A model generated the notes under the pieces. It did not search any database, had not been told where the DNA came from, and worked only from the letters and a program-made list of their open reading frames with translations. Shown one piece after another: positions 34,136-43,045 of a DNA stretch of 64,000 nt. How positions within the stretch are numbered: the stretch's first letter is position 1; each line of letters opens with the position of its first letter. The DNA is taken from positions 1,550,001 through 1,614,000 of the forward strand of contig NZ_CP108081.1 of NCBI RefSeq assembly GCF_036182465.1, given 5' to 3'. The translations under genes and the position numbers were made by a program. The DNA is from Streptomyces sp. NBC_00258 (lineage in GTDB: Bacteria; Actinomycetota; Actinomycetes; Streptomycetales; Streptomycetaceae).

Positions 34136-34585
34136 TCATCGGGCCTGTTCGGTCAGCGGGCCGGCGACGGGACGCGCGCCGCTCCCGCGGCCGACCAGGC
34201 CCGCGAGGGAGAAGGCCCCGGGCCCGGAGAACACGATGAGCAGGAATCCCCAGCAGAAGAGCACCGGTGCAAGTCCCCCGTTCTGCAAGGGGAAGAGGCC
34301 GTCCTGCTGGTGCTCCGTGAAGTACGCGAACGCCATGATGCCCGAGCTGATGAACGCCGCGCTGCGGGTCGCGACCCCGAGGAGAACAAGAACGCCGCAC
34401 ACCAGCTCGATCACCCCGGCATACCAGAAGGGCCAGTCGCCCGTCGGGCTGGCCTTCCGGTCCAGCACCCCGAAGACCGTGGCAGCGCCCTCGGAGGCGA
34501 ACAACAGGCCAAGGACCATGCGGAACAGGCCCAGCACGAACGGCTGGCGCGTCGTCAGCCAGTCACCGAGGCGCGGAGTGGTCAT
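34136..34585 (-). CDS. DoxX-family membrane protein
   Basis: A 149-residue protein with four membrane helices: GLFRMVLGLLFASEGAATVF, VIELVCGVLVLLGVATRS, AAFISSGIMAFAYFTEH and LFCWGFLLIVFSGPG. This is the DoxX/DoxD-like topology. Such proteins link thiol and redox stress to membrane quinones, or act as unassigned oxidoreductase partners. It converges with the response regulator gene and is alone on its strand; the AraC-family gene at 34762 lies upstream. Confidence 0.85.
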   Translation of the reverse strand: MTTPRLGDWLTTRQPFVLGLFRMVLGLLFASEGAATVFGVLDRKASPTGDWPFWYAGVIELVCGVLVLLGVATRSAAFISSGIMAFAYFTEHQQDGLFPLQNGGLAPVLFCWGFLLIVFSGPGAFSLAGLVGRGSGARPVAGPLTEQAR

Positions 34586-34761
34586 CGGTACTCCTAGAAA
34601 GTGTCACTACGGAATCAGGGGGCCAGGAACCACAGGATGCAGGTAGAAGCCCTCAGCTGACCGTACGTGTCCGGAGCACTCCGGGTTCAAACGGACTCCG
34701 ACGAAGGCACTGCTGATGAACATGTATACCGTTGTGGCTTGTTTCCGGCACGGGTTCCGCT

Positions 34762-35745
34762 TCAGTCGGCCGACCCGGTCGAGCGGGCGTATTCGGTGGG
34801 GGTCTGGCCGTAGTGCTTCTTGAAAGCACGGATGAAGTGGCTGCTGTCGGCGAACTGCCAGTGGGCGGCGAGTTTGGAGACGCTCAGCCGACTGTGCGGC
34901 GCGGTGAGTGCCAGCCGGGCCTCTTCCAGCCGCCGCCTGCGGATGTAGGCGGTCATCGACTCGTCCGTCGTGGCGAACGCCCGTTGGAGGGTACGTAACG
35001 AGACGTTGAGCTGACGCGCCAGCATCGTCGGAGACAGCTCGGAATCGGCGAGTCGGCTGTCGGCCAGGTCCCTCGCCGCCTGGACGAGCGCGGGTGCCAA
35101 CTGGGGCTCCACGTCGTCGAACCGACCCTTCACCACTGCCTTGGTCAACTCGATCAGGACAAGGTGGGCCGCGTGCACACCGGCCGGGCCGAGGCCGGTG
35201 ACCGTCTTCTGGATCATGTTCGTGTGGGCCACGAGCAGGCGCATCTCGGCGGAGTCCTCCGGACCGGTGAGGGTCCGGTTTCCGAGCAGGGGGCCGAGCG
35301 TCGCGGACGGCAGGATCAGACCCAGCTCCCTGGTGTGCGGTTCCCTCGCGAAGGGCAACTGCCGCACGAAGTGCCGCAGGAGGAACTGCCCGGCCGGAAC
35401 GGTGGCGTTGCCGCGATCGGGCAGGCCGCTCACCGTCCATGCACCGTGCCGCAGTACATGCATCTCCACCAGATCCTGATCCCCTCCCGGGGGGTCACCG
35501 GTCCGGGTGGCCGACACCGCGTAGAGATCGCCGATCACCGCGTCCAGCACCCTGGTGACACGCAACTTGACCCGGAAGTCGGCGATCGTGTCCGGGCTGT
35601 AGGTCGCCAGTGGCAAACCATCGCCGAGCTGCGCCTCCCACCCGCGCCGGAACGAGTCGAATCCTCGCGGTGCGGTACCGGGAACGGTGGTGTCCAGTAG
35701 GAACGTTCCGCGCAGCCCGTCCGCTTCCGCTGCAGTGCTGTTCAT
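34762..35745 (-). CDS. AraC-family transcriptional regulator (paralogue of the one at 20863)
   Basis: A 327-residue AraC protein with an AraC_binding_2-like N-terminal domain (TYSPDTIADFRVKLRVTRV, VPAGQFLLRHFVRQ). The C-terminal HTH pair is MLARQLNVSLRTLQRAFATT and LAAHWQFADSSHFIRAFKKH, ending GQTPTEYARSTGSAD. It aligns end to end with the regulator at 20863, from N-S-T-A-A-E-A-D to T-E-Y-A-R-S-T, so the two are paralogues; it lacks the GPT tail. No divergent target gene is immediately adjacent; the DoxX gene follows on the same strand. Confidence 0.9.
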   Translation of the reverse strand: MNSTAAEADGLRGTFLLDTTVPGTAPRGFDSFRRGWEAQLGDGLPLATYSPDTIADFRVKLRVTRVLDAVIGDLYAVSATRTGDPPGGDQDLVEMHVLRHGAWTVSGLPDRGNATVPAGQFLLRHFVRQLPFAREPHTRELGLILPSATLGPLLGNRTLTGPEDSAEMRLLVAHTNMIQKTVTGLGPAGVHAAHLVLIELTKAVVKGRFDDVEPQLAPALVQAARDLADSRLADSELSPTMLARQLNVSLRTLQRAFATTDESMTAYIRRRRLEEARLALTAPHSRLSVSKLAAHWQFADSSHFIRAFKKHYGQTPTEYARSTGSAD

Positions 35746-36012
35746 CTCCGGTCGACCTGCCTCCCTTCATTGCTCCGACGCCGCCTGAGGCGAGCCTAGG
35801 GGCAGCCTGGTCCGGGAGCATCGAGTCGGGCCGGAAGGGAGGCGTGGACGGTGCCGTTCATCGAGCGTGCAAGTTCGCTTCATGTCCTGGTCACCGCCCC
35901 GCGCACTCTGGTCGTCGTCGCCGGCATCGAGGTCCGACCTGCCCCGATCCCGCTCTAGCCGTCACGGAGCGGCAGACGGCATGATGTCCGTCCAGAGCCC
36001 GAGGGAGTAGTC

Positions 36013-36300
36013 ATGAGATCGCGACTGCAGTGGATCCACGGCCGCGGAGGGCATGTCGTCGTCGGCCGCAAGCAGACGTACACGGCGGAGATCTTCGTCA
36101 AGTTCTTCGTCCTGGCCGGCCTCCTGTATATGCCGGTTCTCATCTTCAAGTGGGGTGAGTGGATCCCCTTCGCCGGAGCCGGCGTCTACCTGTTCTGGGA
36201 ACTCGGCCGCTGCAACAGCGCACTCGGCGAACTCGCCGGCCTCTGGAACGAGCAGCACGAGCAGCGGCAGGAGTCGGCTCGAAGCGACTCCCTCCAGTGA
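36013..36300 (+). CDS. Small membrane protein, hypothetical
   Basis: A 95-residue protein with two hydrophobic stretches (EIFVKFFVLAGLLYMPVLIF and IPFAGAGVYLFWELG) and a charged, glutamine-rich C-terminus. GAGGGAG at suitable distance before ATG 36013 and biased codon usage support expression. I recognise no family and no motif. Confidence 0.65.
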   Translation: MRSRLQWIHGRGGHVVVGRKQTYTAEIFVKFFVLAGLLYMPVLIFKWGEWIPFAGAGVYLFWELGRCNSALGELAGLWNEQHEQRQESARSDSLQ

Positions 36301-36420
36301 CACGGCCGGTCGGCGACCGCATTCGGTTCTGTCGTCGCCCCAGGGCAATTGCCTCCGGATCACCGCGGCCATCGGCTGCCGACTGACCCGTACCGGCACC
36401 ACCATCGGCCACAGAGCGCG

Positions 36421-37236
36421 TCAGTGGTGGTGGCCTTGGCGGCCCAGGGTCTCCACGGGGGCCGCGCCGGGGCGGGTCCACTGCGGCACGGGCCGGCTGG
36501 TCGCGCCCCAGGTGGCGATGCCGTCGGCGTCCGAGCGCCAGTACCAGCAGGCCTGTTGGCCCACGGGCGGGTGGCCCTCACGGACATCGCCGATCACGGA
36601 TCGGCCCTCGGGGTTGTCCTCCCACGCCTCGCCACGGCCGTAGGGCGTCATGTCCAGCAGGCCGAGGGACCCGTTGACCGGCTCGTTGCCACGGCCCGTC
36701 GTGGAGTACGTGAGGAACACGCGGTCGCCGTCGCGCAGGAAGCAGACGATGTGCCCCATTTCCCCGCCGACCGGCGCCTCCACGCCCCGCACCGAGTACC
36801 AGGGCTGGGTGTAGCCCATGAACTCGACGTATGGAGCCACCTCGTCCCACGAGCCCGAGGTCAGGACTGCGAACGAGACGCCCCTGGCGTTGAGGTAGAC
36901 GGCGTCCTTCACGTGCCAGGCCGTTGTGGTGCAGCCCTCGCACTGCCCCTGGTGCGGCGCGCCGTCGTACCACATGTGCTGGTAGACGACGAGTTCGTCG
37001 CGCCCCTGGAACAGCTCCAGGAACGGGACCGCGCCGTCCGGTCCGACGACCTCGACCGTCCCGTCGAGCTCGGCCATCGGCAGCCGACGCCGGGCAGCGG
37101 CGATCGCGTCGCCCTCACGGGTGTGCGCCTTCTCGCGGACCAGCAGTTCCTCGCGGACGGTCTGCCAGGTGGCCAGGTCGACGACTGGCGGCCTGCCGGG
37201 GAGGTCGCTGCTCGCGTTGCCGGGCGGGGTCGTCAT
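36421..37236 (-). CDS. DUF899 family (thioredoxin-like fold) protein
   Basis: A 271-residue protein. Its pattern is that of the DUF899 group: VREELLVREKAHTREGDAIA then ARRRLPMAEL, then FLELFQGRDELVVYQHMWYD and GCTTTAWHVKDAVYLNARGV with QCEGC near residue 98. The end has TPYGRGEAWEDNPEGRS. DUF899 proteins have a thioredoxin-like core and no assigned reaction. The C-terminal HHH is natural. It is monocistronic and convergent with the small membrane protein gene. Confidence 0.85.
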   Translation of the reverse strand: MTTPPGNASSDLPGRPPVVDLATWQTVREELLVREKAHTREGDAIAAARRRLPMAELDGTVEVVGPDGAVPFLELFQGRDELVVYQHMWYDGAPHQGQCEGCTTTAWHVKDAVYLNARGVSFAVLTSGSWDEVAPYVEFMGYTQPWYSVRGVEAPVGGEMGHIVCFLRDGDRVFLTYSTTGRGNEPVNGSLGLLDMTPYGRGEAWEDNPEGRSVIGDVREGHPPVGQQACWYWRSDADGIATWGATSRPVPQWTRPGAAPVETLGRQGHHH

Positions 37237-37394
37237 GTGTCCTCCGTGGTGTCTCGTGCCGGGCAGCGTCGTACGACGTCCACGACGCCCACCAGAAGAG
37301 ACTCGCGACCCCGCCGAAACTCATCGCACAGCTTCTTGCGGGCTCTGCGACGAGGACGCCCTTCCGAGGGTCCCGTCACCCACGGGTGCCATGG

Positions 37395-37985
37395 TCAACG
37401 CGGTTGGCGTAGGCCCGCGACGAGGAGCTCGACCAGTCGACGTGCGTCGTAGCGGGTATCGCTGTCGGCGCCGATGCAGAGGTTCCCGACGCCGCGCATG
37501 AACTCGTAGGCGCTGAGGTCGGAGCGGATCTCACCGGAGGCCGCGGCCGCGTCGAGGAGCTGGGTGCACACCGGGAGGAGGCTGTCGAGGAAGTAGGCGT
37601 GCAGCGTTTCGAAGCCGGTGTTGTCCGTCTGCAGCGCGGCCGCGAGTCCGTGCTTGGTGACCAGGAAGTCGACGAAGAGGTCGACCCACTGTCCGAGGGC
37701 GGCATGAGGTGTCGGGCTGGATTCCAGCAGGGCCGGGCCGGCCTCGGCGCAGGCGTCGACCTGGTGGCGGTACACGGCGATGACGAGATCCGCCCGGGTC
37801 GGGAAGTGGCGGTAGATCGTGCCCAGCCCGACGCCGGCCTTGGCCGCGATGTCACGTACCGGCGCTTCCACGCCGGACGTGACGAAGACCGCCGCGGCCG
37901 CGTCGAGCAGAGTCTCCTTGTTGCGCCGGGCGTCCTTCCGCTTGGACTGGGCCGCGCGCCCCGCGCCCTCGTCGCTGTCGTTCAC
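37395..37985 (-). CDS. TetR-family transcriptional regulator
   Basis: A 196-residue repressor. Start GTG 37985 (VNDSDEGAGRAAQSKRKD) has GGGAGCGG upstream. The HTH is NKETLLDAAAAVFVTSGVEA followed by VRDIAAKAGVGLGTIYRHFP. The C-terminal helices (FETLHAYFLDSLLPVCTQL) form the ligand pocket and dimer face. It diverges from the aldo/keto reductase gene at 38140; the 154-bp gap holds nested palindromes at 38016-38059. It therefore very probably represses itself and the reductase. Confidence 0.92.
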   Translation of the reverse strand: MNDSDEGAGRAAQSKRKDARRNKETLLDAAAAVFVTSGVEAPVRDIAAKAGVGLGTIYRHFPTRADLVIAVYRHQVDACAEAGPALLESSPTPHAALGQWVDLFVDFLVTKHGLAAALQTDNTGFETLHAYFLDSLLPVCTQLLDAAAASGEIRSDLSAYEFMRGVGNLCIGADSDTRYDARRLVELLVAGLRQPR

Positions 37986-38015
37986 CACGCCGCTCCCTTC
38001 GCTGTCGAGCTTGCC

Positions 38016-38059
38016 AAACGGAACAGCGTTCCGTATTGTTCCGGAACAAGGTTCCGTTT
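38016..38059. promoter_or_regulatory. Nested palindromic operators between TetR and aldo/keto reductase genes
   Basis: Three dyads sit in 44 bp: CGGAAC-AGC-GTTCCG (38019-38033), the perfect TTGTTCCGGAACAA (38036-38049), and an outer pair AAACGGAAC (38016-38024) with GTTCCGTTT (38051-38059). All share the half-site GGAAC/GTTCC, so several TetR dimers could bind side by side. Confidence 0.75.
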
Positions 38060-38139
38060 GCTCATGATGCCAGAGCAGGGGCCCCAGCACCAAGCCATGC
38101 ACCGACACCACGCTTCACTCTCAATGGAGGAACACGGTC

Positions 38140-39159
38140 ATGCAGTACCGCACCTTGGGCCGCACCGGTGTGCAGGTCAGTTCCCTCGCGCTCGGCGCGA
38201 TGAACTTCGGCGCCATCGGCCGCACCACGCAGGACGAGGCCACGGCCATCGTCGACGCCGCCCTGGAGGGCGGGATCAACCTCATCGACACCGCCGACAT
38301 GTACAGCGCCGGAGAGTCGGAGGAGATGGTCGGCAAGGCCATCGCCGGCCGCCGCGACGACATCGTGCTGGCCACGAAGGCGACCATGCCGATGGGTGAC
38401 GAGCGCAACCACCAGGGCAGTTCGCGCCGCTGGCTCGTCACCGAGCTGGACAACAGCCTGCGCCGCCTCGGTGTCGACCACGTCGATCTCTACCAGATCC
38501 ACCGATGGGACCCGACCACCAGCGACGAGGAGACGCTGTCCGCGTTGACCGACCTCCAACGCGCGGGGAAGATCCGCTACTTCGGCTCCTCGACCTTCCC
38601 GGCGTACCGCGTCGTGCAGGCACAGTGGGCCGCCCGAGAGCACCGCCTGAGCCGCTACGTCACGGAACAGCCCAGCTACTCGATCCTGCAGCGCGGGATC
38701 GAGACGCACGTCCTGCCCGTGACCGAGGAGTACGGGCTCGGTGTACTGGTGTGGAGCCCGCTGGCCTCGGGCTGGCTGTCGGGTGCCATCCGCGAGGGCC
38801 GGGACATCACCACCAGCCGCTCGACGTTCATGCCGCAGCGCTTCGACACCGCCATCCCCTCCAACCGGGCCAGGCTCGATGCCGTCGAGCAGCTGGCCGG
38901 GGTCGCCGACGAGGCCGGTCTGACCATGATCCAGCTCGCGCTCGGATTCGTGACCGCGCACCCCGCCGTGACCAGCGCGCTCATCGGTCCCCGCACGCTG
39001 GACCACCTGCACTCGCAGCTAGCCGCGGCCGACACCGTGCTCCCCGCCGACGTACTCGACGCGATCGACGCGATCGTCGCCCCCGGTACCGACCTGGCGG
39101 CGCACGAGAAGCACGACACTCCGCCCGCCCTGCTCGACCCGGCGCTGCGACGCCGCTGA
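38140..39159 (+). CDS. Aldo/keto reductase
   Basis: A 339-residue AKR barrel. Catalytic residues are Asp50 and Tyr55 (LIDTADMYSAGES), Lys80 (VLATKATMPM) and His121 (LYQIHRWDP). TSALIGPRTLDHLHSQL is the NADP loop of the YhdN/YajO-like group. It has no signal peptide, unlike the AKR at 18413. Its promoter region is shared with the divergent TetR gene, which suggests induction by a ligand of that repressor, for example a toxic aldehyde. GGAGGAACACGGTC precedes ATG 38140. Confidence 0.9.
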   Translation: MQYRTLGRTGVQVSSLALGAMNFGAIGRTTQDEATAIVDAALEGGINLIDTADMYSAGESEEMVGKAIAGRRDDIVLATKATMPMGDERNHQGSSRRWLVTELDNSLRRLGVDHVDLYQIHRWDPTTSDEETLSALTDLQRAGKIRYFGSSTFPAYRVVQAQWAAREHRLSRYVTEQPSYSILQRGIETHVLPVTEEYGLGVLVWSPLASGWLSGAIREGRDITTSRSTFMPQRFDTAIPSNRARLDAVEQLAGVADEAGLTMIQLALGFVTAHPAVTSALIGPRTLDHLHSQLAAADTVLPADVLDAIDAIVAPGTDLAAHEKHDTPPALLDPALRRR

Positions 39160-39370
39160 CCGCCGGGCCGGTCACGCCGCGGCCACGACCACATCCCAGC
39201 CGGTACTCGTTCCGGCTCCCCGATCTGCCCGGTGGCCTGCAGCCCTTGAGTGATCCGGCTGCGGTCGATGTGGAGTGGGGCTCGGCCCGGGACCAGGCCG
39301 TCATCGGCGGACCGGAGGCCGAGACGGAACCGTTGGTGACTCTCGCTCTCCTCGGCCGGCGTCCGGAATC

Positions 39371-40138
39371 TCATCCGCACACGCGGAGGTACGCCTCCAA
39401 CTCGGCGGCCCCGGTCAGCATCGCCCGCCCGCGGGCCGAGACCCGGCCGCGCCAGTCGGACAGTGCGGCCTCCAGCGGCTCCAGTCCGCCGGCCGACCGA
39501 ACCTGGGCGATCAGCGGAGCGATCTGCTCCAGCAGGTAGCCGCCCCGTCTGAGTTGGTGGGCCAGCCGAACATCCCGTACGTCGGACTCGTCGTAGACGC
39601 GGTATCCGGTCAGCGGGTCGCGGCGCGGGCGCACCAGCCCGGCGCGCTCCCATTTGCGCAGCGTCGCGGGCCGGATCCCGAGCTCTCCTGCCAGTGGCCC
39701 GATGAACCTGTCGACGGGACCGGAACTCGCATCGGTCCCGGTAGCCCCACCGGGACCGGGAACCGCATGGCACTCGGACGCCGTGGTGGGCTCCAGGTCG
39801 CGGAGGGCGCTCTCCACGGCCTGGAGAGTCCGCCGGTCGTCGAGGAGTTGGGCGTGGCTCTCGTCGATGAGACGGAACGCCTCGTCGACCGCGCCCTGGT
39901 TCACGGCCCGCATGATCGACGTCGCCGTCCGGTGGCCGTGGCCGGGCACCAGGGCGAGAAACGCGCGCAGGGCCCCCGCGTGCAGCGAGGTGTATGTGCG
40001 GTAGCCGTGGGGTGTGCGATCGGCGGCCGGAAGGATGCCGGCCTCCTCGTAGTTCCTGATCGCCTGCGTGGACAGACCGTGCCCGCGCGCCAGATCAACC
40101 GGCCTGAGCCGTTCGCCGTTTTGAAGGTTACGTCCCAT
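39371..40138 (-). CDS. Regulator with two MerR DNA-binding domains (TioE-like)
   Basis: A 255-residue protein with two MerR-type HTH units. The first is RPVDLARGHGLSTQAIRNYE with GYRTYTSLHAGALRAFLALV (residues 10-55). The second is LAGELGIRPATLRKWERAGL followed by GYRVYDESDVRDVRLAHQLR (about 150-205). Duplicated MerR domains in one chain are the mark of the TioE family, known from antibiotic gene clusters. ATG 40138 overlaps, on the opposite strand, an in-frame ATG of the esterase frame. It diverges from the erythromycin-esterase-like gene and presumably controls it via 40176-40193. The 211 bp after its stop show no gene. Confidence 0.85.
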   Translation of the reverse strand: MGRNLQNGERLRPVDLARGHGLSTQAIRNYEEAGILPAADRTPHGYRTYTSLHAGALRAFLALVPGHGHRTATSIMRAVNQGAVDEAFRLIDESHAQLLDDRRTLQAVESALRDLEPTTASECHAVPGPGGATGTDASSGPVDRFIGPLAGELGIRPATLRKWERAGLVRPRRDPLTGYRVYDESDVRDVRLAHQLRRGGYLLEQIAPLIAQVRSAGGLEPLEAALSDWRGRVSARGRAMLTGAAELEAYLRVCG

Positions 40139-40175
40139 GCGCCTGCCGATATCGCGGGAAAGTTTCAACCGAAGG

Positions 40176-40193
40176 TTCAACGATACCGTTGAA
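40176..40193. promoter_or_regulatory. Dyad in the MerR/esterase promoter
   Basis: TTCAACG-ATAC-CGTTGAA is a perfect 7-4-7 inverted repeat just before the esterase start at 40197. A further copy of the half-site (TTTCAACC, 40163-40170) lies beside it. MerR-type regulators bind dyads of this size in overlong promoter spacers. Confidence 0.7.
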
Positions 40194-40196
40194 GGC

Positions 40197-41399
40197 ATGG
40201 CTACTGACATCAAGGACGCCGTCCATGCCTTCGAGGCTGCCGCCGTCATGAGGCTGCTTCCGACCCGTCCTCGGCTGCTTGCGCTGGGCGAGCCCACCCA
40301 CGGCGAGGACACTCTGCTCGACCTGCGCAACGAGCTCTTCCGGCAGCTTGTCGAGCAGGAGGGCTACGGGACGATCGCGATCGAGAGCGACTGCATGATG
40401 GGCCTGGTCGTGGACGACTACGTCACCTCGGGCGCGGGCACTCTCGACGAGGTCATGGAGCACGGATTCAGCCATGGTTGGGGCGCGTCCGCGGCCAACC
40501 GCGAGCTGGTGCGCTGGATGCGCGCCCACAACGAGGCCCGGCCCGCGTCCGAGCGGCTCCGCTTCGCCGGTTTCGACGGCCCGCTGGAGATCGCCGGCGC
40601 CGCGAGCCCCCGGCAGGCCCTCACCGCACTCCACGGCTGTCTCTCGGCCTGGGTGGACGCGGAGCTGCTGCCCTGCACCGCGGAAACACTCGACCGCCTG
40701 CTCGGCACCGACGACCGGTGGACCGAGCCCGCCGCGATGATGGACCCGTCCCGGTCCGTGGGGCAGTCGGCCGAGGCCGGTCGGCTGCGACTGCTCGCCG
40801 ACGATCTGGTGGCGCTGCTGGACTCACAGACGCCGCACCTGATCACGGCGACCTCGCGGGACGACTTGGACCGGGCGCGCCTGTACGGGCGCACCGCGAC
40901 CGGCCTGCTGCGCTACCACCACTGGATGGCCGACGCCTCACCGGCCCGCATGACGCGGCTGTGCGCGCTGCGGGACCTGATGATGGCTCACAACCTCCTC
41001 GCCGTCACCGCGCGGGGACCGGCACTCGCCCACGCCCAGAACTCCCATCTCCAGCGGGAGAAGAGCTCGATGCAGATGTGGCAGGGACCGGTGGAGTGGT
41101 GGAGCGCCGGTGCGCTGGTGAGCGCCCGCCTCGGCGAGGAGTACGCCTTCGTGGCCACGGCCCTCGGCACGATCCGGCACCAGGGAGTGGACACCCCACC
41201 GCCGGACACCGTCGAAGGCCTCCTGTACGAACTCCCGGAGGACCGGTACGTCGTCGACGCCCGGCGACTGACCACTGCGCTCGGCGACACCCGGCCCGCG
41301 CCCCGCGTCTCCCCGTGGTTCGGCTACGCCTCGTTCGACCCGGCCCACCTGGCCGACAGCGACGGCATCGTGTTCGTCAAGGACGTCCCGCGGAGCTGA
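40197..41399 (+). CDS. Erythromycin esterase-like protein
   Basis: A 400-residue protein of the erythromycin esterase (EreA/EreB, succinoglycan-biosynthesis-like) family. The N-terminal LALGEPTHGEDTLLDLRNEL carries the conserved E32 and H35, followed by YGTIAIESD, and ALAHAQNSHLQREKSSMQMW contains the second conserved histidine. Known members open macrolide lactones; most actinobacterial relatives are untested. ATG 40197 is chosen as the family start; an in-frame ATG at 40137 would run through the operator. It is controlled by the divergent double-MerR regulator (inference), so it may be drug-inducible. Confidence 0.85.
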   Translation: MATDIKDAVHAFEAAAVMRLLPTRPRLLALGEPTHGEDTLLDLRNELFRQLVEQEGYGTIAIESDCMMGLVVDDYVTSGAGTLDEVMEHGFSHGWGASAANRELVRWMRAHNEARPASERLRFAGFDGPLEIAGAASPRQALTALHGCLSAWVDAELLPCTAETLDRLLGTDDRWTEPAAMMDPSRSVGQSAEAGRLRLLADDLVALLDSQTPHLITATSRDDLDRARLYGRTATGLLRYHHWMADASPARMTRLCALRDLMMAHNLLAVTARGPALAHAQNSHLQREKSSMQMWQGPVEWWSAGALVSARLGEEYAFVATALGTIRHQGVDTPPPDTVEGLLYELPEDRYVVDARRLTTALGDTRPAPRVSPWFGYASFDPAHLADSDGIVFVKDVPRS

Positions 41400-41450
41400 C
41401 GCCACCAAGAGCGGTCCGGCCCGTCGGGAGCCCGGCCATGCCCCTCCCGT

Positions 41451-42875
41451 CTAGAGGGAGAACCGCTCCTTGCCAAGCAGCGGGCGTACCCGGGTGTGGA
41501 AGCCCGCCGTGCGGAACGGCGTCTGGAGCAGGCCGGGGCGCAGGTGCTGAGCGATGGCCGCGGTGATCATGCCTTGGTCGAGGGCGAGTACGAAGTCGCT
41601 CACGCGGCCGGTGGTGACGTCGACGGAGTCGCGGAAGCCGTAGCGGTCGTCGTAGGCGCCGAAGGCCCGGTCGAGGGCACGGAGGTTGGAGAGGGCCTCG
41701 GCCGGGGCCTGGGGCAGGGCGAGGAAGGAGGCGTGCGGGGTGACTACACCCAGGGAGTTGTAGCCCTCCTCCTGCATGCCGATCCCGTCGACTCCGTATT
41801 CGCGATAGCCGCCGGCGGGAACGGAGGCAGGGGAGAAGCCCCAGTAGCCGTACTCCTCCTCGACCAGGCCGTGTTCGATCTGGCTGCGGACATAGCGTCG
41901 GTGCGTGGTGCCCCAGGAACGTGGGGACCACTCCGGTTCGGGCACGAACAGTGGGACCATCAGCGCCTCGAACATGGAGCCGCCCCAGGTGGGAACGAGC
42001 TTCCGGCCGCGGTAGGTGTAGTGGCCCTCCCAGACGCGTACGCCGTCGATCTCGACGTACTGGCCCTGCGGTTCCTGTTCCTGGCCCATGCCCGGGAGCA
42101 GGGTGCGCATCAGGTGCCAGTAGTGCTCGGCGGGCAGTGAGCCGTCGGCGATGCCGAGGTAACTGGCCATACGGGGTTCGGTGTTGAGGGCGCCGTAGTG
42201 GTGGCCGGTGGGTTCTCCCTTGCCCGGCTTGTCCGGCCAGAAGCCGCCGCGCAGCTGTCCGGGGCCGGCGACCGGGTCGGCCGGGTCGTAGGGGGTGTAG
42301 TAGTACGACCAGTCGGCGTCGGCAAGGAGGGCGGCAACGCGGGGGCGCAGCTCGGGGGCGGCGTCCGCGGCGATCCGCAGGCCGGTCACCAGCCACGCGT
42401 TGTCGACGCTGGACAGGAACGGGCGCACGGGGTCGCCGGTCTCCGGCCAGGTCGTCAGCAGTGAACCGTCGTGCGCGTCATACCAGTTGAACCAGAAGCC
42501 GTGTGCGCGCTCCAGGCGTTCCACTGCGGCGACCGTGCGAGCCAGCCTGCGACGCATGGTGGTGGCGGAGATGACGCCGAGTCCGGCGGCCGCGACGGTG
42601 GACCACAGGCCGCAGCCGATGTTGGTCGGCGAGGTCTGCGCGGACGGCACGGGTGTGCCGCTCCCGCTGACGTCGATCTTGTCGGCGGCCAGGCCGAGTT
42701 CGGTCGTCATGGCCTCCATGGAGTGGTGGGTCGCGACGAACCAGTCACGCAGCAGCCGGCGTTCCGCGTCGGTTCGTACGGCCGGAGCGGCGTTGGCTGC
42801 GGTGGCGGTGAGGGAGGTGGCGCAGGTGGCCGCGGCAGTGGTTGCGGCGGCGGTGAGGAAGCTACGACGGTTCAT
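41451..42875 (-). CDS. Tat-secreted glycoamylase-like glycoside hydrolase (possible GH144-type glucanase)
   Basis: A 474-residue protein. The N-terminus NRRSFLTAAATTAAATCATS is a Tat signal with cleavage near AANAA. The body is an alpha/alpha-barrel of the Glycoamylase (PF10091-like) type: GFWFNWYDAHDG, LSSVDNAWLVTGLRIAADAA, then PTWGGSMFEALMVPLF, VVTPHASFLALPQAP, then DRYGFRDSVDV and VLALDQGMITAAI. Characterised relatives include beta-1,2-glucanases (GH144) and similar exo- or endo-glucanases. It is the last gene after the GH1 and ABC genes on the same strand. It is thus the likely extracellular depolymerase whose products the transporter imports. The exact linkage specificity is inference. 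Confidence 0.75.
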   Translation of the reverse strand: MNRRSFLTAAATTAAATCATSLTATAANAAPAVRTDAERRLLRDWFVATHHSMEAMTTELGLAADKIDVSGSGTPVPSAQTSPTNIGCGLWSTVAAAGLGVISATTMRRRLARTVAAVERLERAHGFWFNWYDAHDGSLLTTWPETGDPVRPFLSSVDNAWLVTGLRIAADAAPELRPRVAALLADADWSYYYTPYDPADPVAGPGQLRGGFWPDKPGKGEPTGHHYGALNTEPRMASYLGIADGSLPAEHYWHLMRTLLPGMGQEQEPQGQYVEIDGVRVWEGHYTYRGRKLVPTWGGSMFEALMVPLFVPEPEWSPRSWGTTHRRYVRSQIEHGLVEEEYGYWGFSPASVPAGGYREYGVDGIGMQEEGYNSLGVVTPHASFLALPQAPAEALSNLRALDRAFGAYDDRYGFRDSVDVTTGRVSDFVLALDQGMITAAIAQHLRPGLLQTPFRTAGFHTRVRPLLGKERFSL

Positions 42876-43045
42876 GCGGCTCTGGCTCCTGTTTGCTGTG
42901 GGCAGGCAGGCGGAGGGGTGCGTGTCCGTGGTGCAGTGGTGCAGTGGTGCCGGATTGTGGTGCTGGAGGGTGGGTCGTGACGCGTGAGGGGTGACGGGAG
43001 CCGGCCGGTGTCAGGGCCGGCCGACTCCCGGGTCATTGAGGGGCG

